Source of the DNA: JAYVYM01 sp046593925
Lineage (GTDB): Bacteria > Actinomycetota > Actinomycetes > Mycobacteriales > SCTD01
DNA: 59,846 nt
Direction: 5' to 3'
NCBI GenBank assembly: GCA_046593925.1
Contig: JBKJQN010000078.1
Coordinates: 1 to 59,846 of the forward strand
Shown here piece after piece: positions 41,643 through 49,788 of this stretch. Made by a program: the position numbers and the translations under genes. The first letter of the stretch is position 1; each line of letters starts with the position of its first letter. The notes under the pieces were generated by a model that saw only the letters and a list, made by a program, of their open reading frames with translations, was not told where the DNA came from and did no database searches.

Positions 41643-41663
41643 TTGTCGTCGTGGTGACGACAA
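41643..41663. promoter_or_regulatory. Probable NrtR operator in front of pncB
   Basis: TTGTCGTC-N5-GACGACAA, perfect 8-bp arms over 21 bp, ending 9 bp upstream of the pncB ATG and next to its ribosome binding site. NrtR proteins bind palindromes of about this length before NAD genes. The adjacent nrtR gene makes the pairing likely; binding itself is inference. Confidence 0.7.
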
Positions 41664-41701
41664 CCTACCCGGGTGCTCCCGCGGTCTGTCAGGCTGCGGG
41701 T

Positions 41702-42577
41702 GTGCCGGAGCTGCCCGAGGTTGAAGCACTGGTCAATTTCCTGCGCGAGCGGGCGGTCGGCTGCACCGTCGCCCGCGTCGACGTGACGAGCATCCAGGTG
41801 CTGAAGACGTACGACCCGCCGGTCACCGCGCTGGCCGGGCTGCAGGTCACCGGTGCCGTCCGGCGCGGCAAGTTCCTGGACCTCGACGTCGACGGCCTGC
41901 ACCTGGTGGTGCACCTCGCCCGGGCCGGTTGGCTGCAGTGGCGCGACTCGCTGCCACCCGCTCCACCGAGACCCGGGAAGGGCCCGATGGCGCTGCGGGT
42001 GCACCTCGCGACGGCCGAAGGGGAGCCGGCCGGCGGCTTCGACCTGACCGAGCAGGGCACCCAGAAGCGGCTCGCCGTGTACGTCGTGCGCGACCCGTCG
42101 CAGGTCCCCGGCGTCGCCCGCCTCGGTATCGACCCGCTGGACCCGTCGTTCACCCCGGACGTGCTCGCCGGTCTGCTGGCCGGCGTACGGGGTCAGGTCA
42201 AAGGGGTGCTGACCGACCAGAGCGTGCTCGCCGGGGTCGGCAACGCCTACAGCGACGAGGTGCTGTGGGAGATGCGGATGTCGCCCTTCAAGCCGGCGTC
42301 GTCACTTCGCCCCGACGATGTCCAGCGGCTGCACGACGTCCTGGTCGAGACCCTGCGCTCCGCCGTCGGCCGCGCCGAGGGCCTGGCCGCCAAGGCCCTC
42401 AAGGCCGAGAAGAAGAGCGGCCTGTCCGTGCACGGCCGGGCCGGCCTGCCGTGCCCCCGCTGCGGCGACACGCTGCGCGAGGTCTCCTTCTCGACCAAGG
42501 CCCTGCAGTACTGCCCTACCTGCCAGACCGGCGGCAAGCCGCTCGCCGACCGCCGCCTCTCCCGGCTGCTCAAGTAA
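41702..42577 (+). CDS. Fpg/Nei-family DNA glycosylase
   Basis: 291 residues beginning PELPEVEALV after the start codon; Pro2 and Glu3 are the catalytic N-terminal residues of formamidopyrimidine/endonuclease VIII glycosylases. The helix-two-turn-helix is around SVLAGVGNAYSDEVLWEMRMSPF. The C-terminal zinc finger is CPRCGDTLREVSF ... YCPTCQTGG. It removes oxidised bases and nicks the strand. The GTG at 41702 is required to place Pro at position 2. Whether it prefers Fpg or Nei substrates is not clear from motifs alone. Confidence 0.93.
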   Translation: MPELPEVEALVNFLRERAVGCTVARVDVTSIQVLKTYDPPVTALAGLQVTGAVRRGKFLDLDVDGLHLVVHLARAGWLQWRDSLPPAPPRPGKGPMALRVHLATAEGEPAGGFDLTEQGTQKRLAVYVVRDPSQVPGVARLGIDPLDPSFTPDVLAGLLAGVRGQVKGVLTDQSVLAGVGNAYSDEVLWEMRMSPFKPASSLRPDDVQRLHDVLVETLRSAVGRAEGLAAKALKAEKKSGLSVHGRAGLPCPRCGDTLREVSFSTKALQYCPTCQTGGKPLADRRLSRLLK

Positions 42578-42581
42578 CCCC

Positions 42582-42676
42582 CCTCCCCTGCGATAGCTCG
42601 CTTCCCCTTCGACAGGTCACGTCTGCAGGCCCCTGGAGCGCAGGCTCAAAGGGGAGGCGCACGTTTGCAGGGGAGG
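42582..42676. repeat. Long imperfect inverted repeat between convergent genes
   Basis: Arms of 28 bp (42582-42609 and 42649-42676) flank a 39-bp centre. The arms begin and end with perfect blocks (CCTCCCCTGC with GCAGGGGAGG, and TCCCCTT with AAGGGGA); the middle is about two-thirds complementary. It lies 5 bp after the glycosylase stop and 39 bp before the end of the convergent flavoprotein gene, so it could be a bidirectional terminator or a dispersed REP-like element. Confidence 0.6.
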
Positions 42677-42714
42677 CCGGTGGTGGCGGGATGAGTCGGG
42701 CGGGCCGGGACGGC

Positions 42715-44130
42715 TCAGCCGCGGGCAGGGCGGGCGCGCTCGCCGTCCTGCTCACGGAACAGCCGGGCCGCCGCGACCCGGGTCGAGATCCCGTACGTCG
42801 GATAGGCCTTGATGACCTGGGCGAGCCGGAAAGCGAACATGCCCGAGCGCATCGCCAGCGCGCCCTCGGCGATCTGCTCCCCGGCCATCGGCCCGACGAC
42901 GGTCATCCCCACGATCTTGGACAGGCTGGCACCGCCGACCCGGGCCGGCAGCGCCAGCAGCTTGACGAAGCCGTCGGTCTCCCCTGCCGTGCGCGGGCGG
43001 TCGGCCCTGCTGTCCGGCAGGTACGACACGAGGACGCTGTCGCCGTGCTGCTCGAAGGCCTGTGCCTCGGTGAGGCCGACGTGGGCGACCTCCGGCTCGG
43101 TGAAGGTCACCCACGGGACCACGCGGTCGTCCCAGGTCGTCCGGCTGCCGGGCTTGGTGGCCGAGCCGAAGGCGTTCTTCGCAGCGATCCGGCCCTGCTC
43201 GAAGCCGACGTGCGTGAACTGCAGGGGCGAGGTGCAGTCACCGGCTGCCCAGACCGTGTCGGACGCCTGCAGGTGCTTGTCGGTCACGACCGCCTTACGG
43301 TCGTTGACCTTGGCGCCGGTCACGTCCAGGCCGAAGCCGTCGGTGGAGGGTGTCCGGCCGACCGCGACCAGCAGGTGCGTCCCGCTGACGGTGCTGCCGT
43401 CGTCCAGGTGCAGCACCGGACCGGCAGCGACCCGGGTGACCGTGGCACCCGTACGCACCAGCACGCCCTCGCGCTCCAGCACGGCGGTCACCGCGATCTG
43501 CGCCTCGGGCTCCTCCCGCGACAGAATGCTGGGCAGCCCTTCGACCACCGTCACCTGCGCGCCGAGGCGGCGGAAGGCCTGCGCCAGCTCGATGCCGATC
43601 GGTCCGCCACCGAGCACGACGAGGTGTCCGGGCAGCTCGCGCAGGGCGAACACGGTCTTGTTGTCCAGGTACGGCACGTCGCGGAGCCCGTCGATCGGTG
43701 GCACCGCGGCACGCGAGCCGCTGGCGACGACGAACCGCCGGCTGCGCAGCTCGCGCCCCGCGACCTGCATCGTCGTGGGGGAGGTGAAGCTGGCCCAGCC
43801 CTTGACCAGGTCGATACCCTGGCGCTGAAGCAGCTCCGGTGACTCGTCGAGCTCGATCTCGGCGATCACGGCGTGCACGCGGTCCATCACCCGCGGGAAG
43901 TCGACGTTGACCTCGGCGCTGAAGCCGTACGCCGGACCGCTGCGCGCGGCCTGGACCCGGCGGGCGGTCTCCAGCAGCGCCTTGCTCGGCACGCAGCCGA
44001 AGTGGGTGCAGTCGCCGCCCGGCCGTTCGGCCTCGACGAGCGCCACCGACCGCCCCAGGCGGCGGGCCTCACGGGCGGCGCCGAGGCCGGTGGCCCCCGC
44101 ACCCAGGACGACGAGGTCGTAGTCGGTCAC
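42715..44130 (-). CDS. Pyridine nucleotide-disulfide oxidoreductase (mercuric-reductase/lipoamide-dehydrogenase-like)
   Basis: 471-residue class I flavoprotein. The FAD motif is VVLGAGATGLGAAREARRLG. The redox-active pair is in GGDCTHFGCVPSKAL (CX4C shape, with THF replacing the usual LNV/TNR). The NAD(P)-binding motif is VVLGGGPIGIELAQAFRRLG, and the second FAD motif is VWAAGDCT. The C-terminal active-site motif HPTxxE of lipoamide dehydrogenase is replaced by AYPTYGIS, so the usual His-Glu base is absent. There is no HMA domain and no vicinal C-terminal cysteine pair, so mercuric reductase is unlikely. Physiological substrate unknown. Confidence 0.88.
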   Translation of the reverse strand: MTDYDLVVLGAGATGLGAAREARRLGRSVALVEAERPGGDCTHFGCVPSKALLETARRVQAARSGPAYGFSAEVNVDFPRVMDRVHAVIAEIELDESPELLQRQGIDLVKGWASFTSPTTMQVAGRELRSRRFVVASGSRAAVPPIDGLRDVPYLDNKTVFALRELPGHLVVLGGGPIGIELAQAFRRLGAQVTVVEGLPSILSREEPEAQIAVTAVLEREGVLVRTGATVTRVAAGPVLHLDDGSTVSGTHLLVAVGRTPSTDGFGLDVTGAKVNDRKAVVTDKHLQASDTVWAAGDCTSPLQFTHVGFEQGRIAAKNAFGSATKPGSRTTWDDRVVPWVTFTEPEVAHVGLTEAQAFEQHGDSVLVSYLPDSRADRPRTAGETDGFVKLLALPARVGGASLSKIVGMTVVGPMAGEQIAEGALAMRSGMFAFRLAQVIKAYPTYGISTRVAAARLFREQDGERARPARG

Positions 44131-44167
44131 ACGCCATCCTCCCGCACGGGTACGGCACCATCACCGG

Positions 44168-44980
44168 GTGTCCCGACGCGTGCAGGTCGTCGCCCACCGG
44201 GGCTCCTCCGGCAGCCACCCCGAGCACACCCTGCAGGCCTTCGAGGCCGCACTCGCGGACGGGGTCGACGCCCTGGAGTGCGACGTCCGGCTCACCCGCG
44301 ACGGAGTGCTGGTCTGTGTGCACGACCGCAAGGTCGACCGCACCAGCGACGGTCGCGGGGTGGTCTCGACCTTGGAACTGAAAGACCTGCACGAGCTGGA
44401 CTTCGCCTCGTGGAAGGACCGTGAACGCGACCCGTCGATCCACGCGTCGTGGGAGCAGGTCGACCAGGACGCCGGCCGGGTCCTCACCTTCGAGCGGCTG
44501 CTGCAGCTCGTGCTCGACCACGATGGCGGCCACGCCGTGCAGCTGCAGGTCGAGACCAAGCACCCCACCCGGTACGGCGCGCTGGTCGAGCGCGGGCTCA
44601 TCGAGCTCCTCGAGCAGTACGCGCTCACCCGTCCGCTGACCCGCTCGACCTCCCGGGTCGCGGTCCTGTCGTACTCGTCGACGTCGCTGCGCCGGGTGCA
44701 CGCCCTCGCGCCCAAGCTGCCGACCGTGCTGAACATGAACCGGGTGCCGCTCCGGCTGCGGGACGGCACGCTGCCGCCGCACGTCTGGGCCGCGTCGGTA
44801 TGCCTGCCGGTGCTCCGCGAGCACCCCCGCTACGTCCAGCGGGTGCACGCCGCCGGCGGCCGGGTCCACGTCTTCACCGTCGACGAGCCCGACGACATCC
44901 GCTACCTGCTCGACCTCGGTGTCGACGCGATCATCAGCAACGAGCCGGCCCGGGTGCTCCGCATGGCTGGCCGCGCCTGA
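44168..44980 (+). CDS. ugpQ: Glycerophosphodiester phosphodiesterase
   Basis: 270-residue GDPD-family TIM barrel. It hydrolyses glycerophosphodiesters to sn-glycerol-3-phosphate and an alcohol. The catalytic start VVAHRGSSGSHPEHTLQAF is near residues 7-25, ALECDVRLTRDGVLVCVHD is near 35-53 and LQVETKHP is near 123. The C-terminal segment is VHVFTVDEPDDIRYLLDLGVDAIISNEP. No signal peptide, so it is cytoplasmic and UgpQ-like. The GTG at 44168 starts 38 bp from the divergent flavoprotein gene. The short downstream spacer has a 17-bp imperfect direct repeat (about 44986 and 45026). Confidence 0.93.
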   Translation: MSRRVQVVAHRGSSGSHPEHTLQAFEAALADGVDALECDVRLTRDGVLVCVHDRKVDRTSDGRGVVSTLELKDLHELDFASWKDRERDPSIHASWEQVDQDAGRVLTFERLLQLVLDHDGGHAVQLQVETKHPTRYGALVERGLIELLEQYALTRPLTRSTSRVAVLSYSSTSLRRVHALAPKLPTVLNMNRVPLRLRDGTLPPHVWAASVCLPVLREHPRYVQRVHAAGGRVHVFTVDEPDDIRYLLDLGVDAIISNEPARVLRMAGRA

Positions 44981-45035
44981 CGGGCCGGTACTGCCGGTCA
45001 GCGTCGGTACCGGCTGTCATGGTTGGTACTGGCGG

Positions 45036-45962
45036 TCAGCGCGCGCAGAGCGCTCGGCCGAGAGCGTCGCCGGAGGCCCAGGCGGCCTCGACCTTCGACC
45101 GGCCCCAGCCGTCACCGCACAGCCCGACCGCACCGACCAGCCCGTACAGCGCCTCCCGGGTGCCGACCGGTTTGGCGTACGTCCAGCGCTGTACGTACGT
45201 CCAGGCCGGCTCGGGCAGGCCCAGCAGGCCGCGGAGCGCCGCGACCATCGCCGGGCCGGCCTGCTCGGGCTGGGCCAGCCGCGCCGCCGCGAAGCCGGGC
45301 GTGGAGTGCGCCACCAGGACGGGTGCGCCGTCGCCGCGCCGGCTCCCGTCGTCGGCCACCCACGACAGCACGTCGTCGTCGTGGACGAACGCGCCGGCAA
45401 ACGGCCATGCCCGCTCCGCGAAACCTGCGGCGAGGGCGAGGGAGGGCTCCCACGCGCGGTCACGCAGCAGCGCGACCGCCGGGTCGGCCGCCGCCAGCAG
45501 CCGCAGCGCCTGCGGGTCGGGCATCGCCAGCACGACGGCGTCGTACGGCTCGCCGTCCACCACCGGACCGGGGCCGATACCCGTGACCTCGCGGGCCTGC
45601 TCGATGTCGAGCCCCGCGGCGAGGTCCTCGACCAGGGACCGCAGGCCACCCGGCGCCCCCCAGCGCATCGGCCCGGGCTTGTCCTCGTACCCGCCGCCCG
45701 GGCCGACCGAGGCGAAGGTGTCGGTCCACGGCCGGGCCAGGCCGCGGGAGCACCAGTCGTCGACGACCGTCCGGAAGCTCACGTCGCCAACGGTGAAGTA
45801 GGACGCCCCGAGGTCGACCGGCCGGCCCTGCAGTCGGCGGCTGGCCAGCCGACCGCCCGGCAGCCGCCCCCGGTCCAGCACCTGGACCTGGTGTCCGCCG
45901 GCGACGAGGGCGCGGGCACACGCGATGCCCGACACCCCGGCCCCGACGACCGCCGCTCTCAT
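45036..45962 (-). CDS. FAD-dependent amine-oxidase-like (renalase-like) protein
   Basis: 308 residues. It opens with the Rossmann motif AVVGAGVSGIACARALVAGGHQV and the GG-R segment LPGGRLASRR of the flavin amine oxidase superfamily. It ends with LYGLVGAVGLCGDGWGRSKVEAAWASGDALG, the FAD-binding C-terminus. It resembles bacterial renalase-like proteins that oxidise aberrant NAD(P)H isomers, but the substrate is not certain. The ATG at 45962 directly precedes the Rossmann strand. Upstream, 45963-46229 shows only a weak 58-codon plus-strand ORF (46044-46220) that I do not support as a gene. Confidence 0.87.
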   Translation of the reverse strand: MRAAVVGAGVSGIACARALVAGGHQVQVLDRGRLPGGRLASRRLQGRPVDLGASYFTVGDVSFRTVVDDWCSRGLARPWTDTFASVGPGGGYEDKPGPMRWGAPGGLRSLVEDLAAGLDIEQAREVTGIGPGPVVDGEPYDAVVLAMPDPQALRLLAAADPAVALLRDRAWEPSLALAAGFAERAWPFAGAFVHDDDVLSWVADDGSRRGDGAPVLVAHSTPGFAAARLAQPEQAGPAMVAALRGLLGLPEPAWTYVQRWTYAKPVGTREALYGLVGAVGLCGDGWGRSKVEAAWASGDALGRALCAR

Positions 45963-46229
45963 CGGGCTCTCCGCAGCGTGGTCGTGGGCGACGGCGGCGG
46001 GACGGGGGAGAGCGGCGGGACCGGGGAGAGGTGCACGAACACGATGATGCCCCGGCTCGGCGCGGCGATACCGGTTGGGGACGAGATCCACGGGCAGACC
46101 GCGTGCGTGACACGGCCCGGTGTCACCCACGTGGGGGCGGGGAGGACCGAGGTTCCGGTGAGCAGCATGGATGTTCCGTACGCGCCGAACAGCGCCTGTC
46201 CGGTCCGCCAGCCGGCCTGAGGACCACCC

Positions 46230-47219
46230 ATCAGCACGCGCCGCCGTCCTCCTGCCCGCCCGACGGGCCCTCCGTCGCCACTGGCCGCCACGGTTGCCGA
46301 GCTCCCGGTCGTCGGCGGACGGGAGCCCTGCCCGTGCGGATCGGGCAAGCGCTACAAGGCCTGCCACGGGCGGGCGGCGCGCGACGCCTTCGTCGCACGG
46401 CCGTTCGCCGGCCGGGTGGACGAGACCGAGTGGGTGGCGTTGCGCGAGGTCGTGCCGTCCGCGACGGCGCCGCTGCACGTGATCGGCCACGAGGACCGCG
46501 ACGTCACGCTGTCCACCGTTCTTCCGCTGGCCTGGCCGGCGCTGGTGCGTCCGGACGGCCGCGTGGTGCTCGGTCTGCAGGTGGCGAGTCGCTCAGGTGA
46601 CGCCAGCCGTGACCTCGCGGCAGCGCTGCTCGAGGCCCTGGACGCTGCTCCCGGTGGGCCGGTCGTCCCGGTGGGCCTGCCCGGCCCGGGCCCCCGCCTG
46701 CAGGACCTGCTCGCCCCGCAGGCGCTCGAGATCACCGTGCATGCCGGCTTCGAGCACTGGGTCGACGCCCACCACGGGATGGAGAATGAGCTGGGCGACG
46801 ACGTCGCCGCGTCGATGGAGCGCGCCAACAGCTCGGCCGTCCCCACCGTGCGGCTGTCGTCGGTGACCTCTGCGTACTGGTGTCGGCTGCGTGAACGCGC
46901 CCATCTGCGCTGGGTCCTGGCCGAGGACGAGGAGCCCCTGCTCGACGCCCTCGCCAGGCTCGCGGCCGAGGGTGCCGACCGGCTCGGTGCCGGCCTGGGG
47001 CTCGGCAAGGGCAGCCGCTACGTCGGCTCGTTCCGCGCCCACGGCCTGCTCGTCCCGGTCTGGGACCTGCCCCCGGCGACGACGGCCGACGACCTCGAGA
47101 AACCGGCCGTCGCCCTGCGGGCCCGGCTCGACGAGGTGCTCGCCGCACCGCGTGCGCTCACCGGCCCGGAACGGCGAGCCAGGGCTGGCCTGCTCAGCCG
47201 CCAGCTGACCCTGCGCTAG
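46230..47219 (+). CDS. SEC-C motif DUF5926 family protein with a non-canonical start
   Basis: The reading frame shows a basic N-terminus, then ELPVVGGREPCPCGSGKRYKACHGRAA (a SEC-C zinc motif), then WVALREVVPSATAPL and the rest of the actinobacterial DUF5926 protein to 47219. No ATG, GTG or TTG exists between the in-frame TGA at 46218 and the SEC-C motif. The first usable canonical start, GTG 46416, would delete the motif. An ATC at 46230 has GAGG 7 nt upstream and gives a family-like basic start (STRRRPPARPTGP), so I place the start there. A point error or mutation of ATG to ATC is equally possible. Function unknown. Confidence 0.82.
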   Translation: MSTRRRPPARPTGPPSPLAATVAELPVVGGREPCPCGSGKRYKACHGRAARDAFVARPFAGRVDETEWVALREVVPSATAPLHVIGHEDRDVTLSTVLPLAWPALVRPDGRVVLGLQVASRSGDASRDLAAALLEALDAAPGGPVVPVGLPGPGPRLQDLLAPQALEITVHAGFEHWVDAHHGMENELGDDVAASMERANSSAVPTVRLSSVTSAYWCRLRERAHLRWVLAEDEEPLLDALARLAAEGADRLGAGLGLGKGSRYVGSFRAHGLLVPVWDLPPATTADDLEKPAVALRARLDEVLAAPRALTGPERRARAGLLSRQLTLR

Positions 47220-47237
47220 CCCGGCTCGGCAGGCCGG

Positions 47238-48452
47238 TCAAGGCAGCGCGTCCCGCGCCACCGGACAACTCATGCAGCGCGGGCCGCCGCGACCGCTGCC
47301 GAGCTCGCTGCCCGCGATCCGGACGACCTCGATGCCGGCGTCCTCGAGCCGGGCGTTGGTCTCGGTGTTGCGCTCGTACGCCACGACCAGGCCCGGTGCG
47401 AGCGCGAGCGTGTTGTTGCCGTCGTCCCACTGCTCACGCTCGGCGGTCACCGGGTCCAGGCCGGTGTCGACCAGCCGCAGCCGGTCGATCTGCATCGCTT
47501 TCGCCGCGGCTTCCAGGAACGGCTGCGGCTCGTCGACGTGGACGCCCCCGTCGCCGTCGGCGGTGACCGGCCAGGCCACCAGGGTGTCGGCGACTGCCGG
47601 GAACATCACGACGGCGTCGACGTCGACCATCGTGCAGATCGTGTCGAGGTGCATCGTGGCGCGCTCCTGGGCGATCGGCACCGCCAGGACGGTGTGTGCG
47701 ACGCCGGCCGCGAACACCCGCAGAGCGAAGGCTTCGACGCCCGCCGGGGTGGTGCGCTGGCCGACCCCGACCGCCACGACGCCCTCGGCCAGCAGCAGTA
47801 CGTCGCCGCCCTCGAACCACGCCTCCTGGGCGCTGCCGCCGTACAGCAGCGGCGTGCCGGCGAACCGCGGGTGGTGGCGGTAGATCGCTCCGGTCAGCGC
47901 CGTCTCCCGTTGCCTGGCGTGCATCGACGGGCTGGTGATGGCGACGTGGTCGTCGACCCACACGGAGGAGTCGCGGGTGAACAGCAGGTTGGGCAGCGGG
48001 CGTACGACAAACTCACCAGCTCCGGCCAGCCGCGCCACCACCCCCTCCGCCCCGGTCCGTGGGAGCTCCTCGTGGGTCAGACCGGCCACCAGCACGCCGG
48101 CGAGGTCCTCGCTGGAGCGGTCCAGCAGCCAGCGCCGCAGGACGGTCGCCAAGGTCGGCCCGACCACCGTGGGCGCGACGGCTGCGTGCACGACCTCGGC
48201 GCGGGCCTGGGTCGACTCCAGCGTCTCGACGAGGAGCCGCTGCAGATGCAGCACCTCGACGCCCCGGCCGGTCAGTGCCGCCGCGAAGGCGTCGTGCTCG
48301 TGCTGTGCGCGGGCCACCCACGGCAGCCCGTCGAACAGCAGGTCGGCGCTGTTGCGTGGCGTGAGCCGCTTGAGCTCGGCGCCCGGCCGGTGCAGCAACA
48401 CCGTGCGCAGCCGGCCGACCTCGCTGCGCACGTGGTGGTCGCGTCCCGTCAT
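47238..48452 (-). CDS. arcA: Arginine deiminase
   Basis: 404-residue guanidino-group hydrolase producing citrulline and ammonia from arginine. Active-site segments are PNLLFTRDSSVWV, AWFEGGDVLLL (catalytic Asp), ERATMHLDTICTMVD (catalytic His) and GPRCMSCPVARD with the nucleophilic Cys near the C-terminus. ATG 48452. No arcB, arcC or arcD lies nearby, so a complete deiminase energy pathway is not encoded here; it may serve nitrogen or pH homeostasis. Confidence 0.96.
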   Translation of the reverse strand: MTGRDHHVRSEVGRLRTVLLHRPGAELKRLTPRNSADLLFDGLPWVARAQHEHDAFAAALTGRGVEVLHLQRLLVETLESTQARAEVVHAAVAPTVVGPTLATVLRRWLLDRSSEDLAGVLVAGLTHEELPRTGAEGVVARLAGAGEFVVRPLPNLLFTRDSSVWVDDHVAITSPSMHARQRETALTGAIYRHHPRFAGTPLLYGGSAQEAWFEGGDVLLLAEGVVAVGVGQRTTPAGVEAFALRVFAAGVAHTVLAVPIAQERATMHLDTICTMVDVDAVVMFPAVADTLVAWPVTADGDGGVHVDEPQPFLEAAAKAMQIDRLRLVDTGLDPVTAEREQWDDGNNTLALAPGLVVAYERNTETNARLEDAGIEVVRIAGSELGSGRGGPRCMSCPVARDALP

Positions 48453-48504
48453 GGCTCACCTCCGAGTTAGGCAGATCTGTCCGTGGCGCATTCGGGCTCT
48501 CAGC

Positions 48505-48612
48505 ATGGACCAGGCCCGGACCCTGCACGGCAAGACCCTGCACGGCGCCCGGCGGCGAGAAGCTCGGCAAGATCGACACGCTGTACGCCGACCGCGATGG
48601 GGATGGAAACAG
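48505..48612 (+). pseudogene. Frameshifted stub of a PRC-barrel protein
   Basis: From the ATG at 48505 the frame reads MDQARTLHGKTLHGA. After a frame slip near 48549 it continues GEKLGKIDTLYADRDGDG. Joined, this is the typical N-terminal strand pattern of actinobacterial PRC-barrel proteins. The remainder of the gene is absent, replaced by the end of larC. It is a remnant, not an active gene. Identification is by motif only. Confidence 0.45.
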
Positions 48613-48621
48613 CGCTCCGGC

Positions 48622-49788
48622 TCACCCGGCAGCGGCGATCGCGCGGGCCAGCACCACCTTGGTGGGCAGGCCCAGTTCGACCGCCGCCGCTGCTACGTCT
48701 TCCCACTCCGGACTCACGTTGACGACCTCACCGTCGAGCAACGCACGCTTCACGCGGACGGGTCGGCCGTGCACCTCGACGACGTCGTCACGGCGGTCCA
48801 GCACCGTCCGCGAGACGGGACTTTCGCGCAGGCCGATCGTGGAGGTCTGGGTGAGCACAGCACGCCTGATGGCGTCAGCCACGGCCGACGGGCACAGCAC
48901 CGAAAGCACGTGCGCCGGCCGGCCCTTCTTCATCAGCATCGGCGTGAGCCAGGCGTCGTACGCGCCGAGGTCCAGCAGGGCGGTCAGCACGCCGGGCCAG
49001 ACGCGGGGGTCCAGGTCGTCGACGTTGGCCTCGACGATCAGCGCGTCCGGGGCGGGTGCCCTCGCCGGCGCCTCACCAACGACCAGCCGTAGGACGTTGG
49101 CGGCCTCGGCCGGGTCCCGCCCACCGGCGCCGGTACCGACCGTCCGCAAGACCAGCGGGGGCAACGGACCCCAGCTCTGCACCAGGGTCGCGAGCAGGGC
49201 GGCGCCGGTCGGCGTCGTCGCCTCGTGCGGGCTCGGGCCCGCGAGCACCGGGACGCCGGTGAGCAGCTCGAGCACCGCAGGTACCGGCACGGGCAGCGCA
49301 CCATGCGCGCCTCGGGTCGTGCCTGAGCCCAGCGCCACGGGGGAGGCGGTCAGCTTGGTCAGCCCGAGCGCGTGCACCCCGGCAGCGGCGCCGACCACGT
49401 CGGCGATCGCGTCGAGTGCGCCAACCTCGTGGAAGTGCACCTGGTCGGGCGGCACCCGGTGCACCGCCCCCTCGGCGGCGGCGAGCCGACCGAACACGTC
49501 GAGGGCGGTGTCGCGTACAGGGGCGGCGAGCGCCGCTCCGTCGAGCAACCGCCGGACGTCGGTCCAGGTGCGGGTGGCGGCGCGGTCGGCGACCTCGACG
49601 TGCACCCGTAGGGCAGCCAGCCCGGCACGTCGTACCGGCTCGGCGCGCAGCCGTACCGGCTCGACCCCGACCGTGTCGACGGCGGCCTGCAGCACCTCGA
49701 GTGGGGCGCCGGCGTCCACCAGCGCACCCAGCAGCATGTCGCCGCTCGCCCCGGCGCCGCAGTCGAGCCAGCCGACAGTCCCGGTCAC
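48622..49788 (-). CDS. larC: Nickel-pincer cofactor biosynthesis protein LarC
   Basis: 388-residue protein that inserts nickel into pyridinium-3,5-bisthiocarboxylate mononucleotide, the last step in making the lactate racemase cofactor. It opens WLDCGAGASGDMLLGALVDAG and has QVHFHEVGALDAIADVVG, APDALIVEANVDDLDPRVW and LMKKGRPAHVLSVLC, all family blocks. Unlike the classical example it is encoded in a single continuous frame, with no programmed frameshift. It overlaps larB by 4 nt. larE and larA are not in the window. Confidence 0.94.
   Translation of the reverse strand: MTGTVGWLDCGAGASGDMLLGALVDAGAPLEVLQAAVDTVGVEPVRLRAEPVRRAGLAALRVHVEVADRAATRTWTDVRRLLDGAALAAPVRDTALDVFGRLAAAEGAVHRVPPDQVHFHEVGALDAIADVVGAAAGVHALGLTKLTASPVALGSGTTRGAHGALPVPVPAVLELLTGVPVLAGPSPHEATTPTGAALLATLVQSWGPLPPLVLRTVGTGAGGRDPAEAANVLRLVVGEAPARAPAPDALIVEANVDDLDPRVWPGVLTALLDLGAYDAWLTPMLMKKGRPAHVLSVLCPSAVADAIRRAVLTQTSTIGLRESPVSRTVLDRRDDVVEVHGRPVRVKRALLDGEVVNVSPEWEDVAAAAVELGLPTKVVLARAIAAAG

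Noticed and set aside
42715..44130. Mercuric reductase (merA)
   Set aside because: No HMA domain, no C-terminal vicinal cysteines and no mer genes nearby; only the general flavoprotein fold matches.
46044..46220. 58-codon plus-strand ORF upstream of the DUF5926 gene, in the same frame
   Set aside because: It ends at the TGA that blocks the DUF5926 frame, has no family resemblance and no good ribosome binding site; not enough to call a gene or an in-frame stop mutation.
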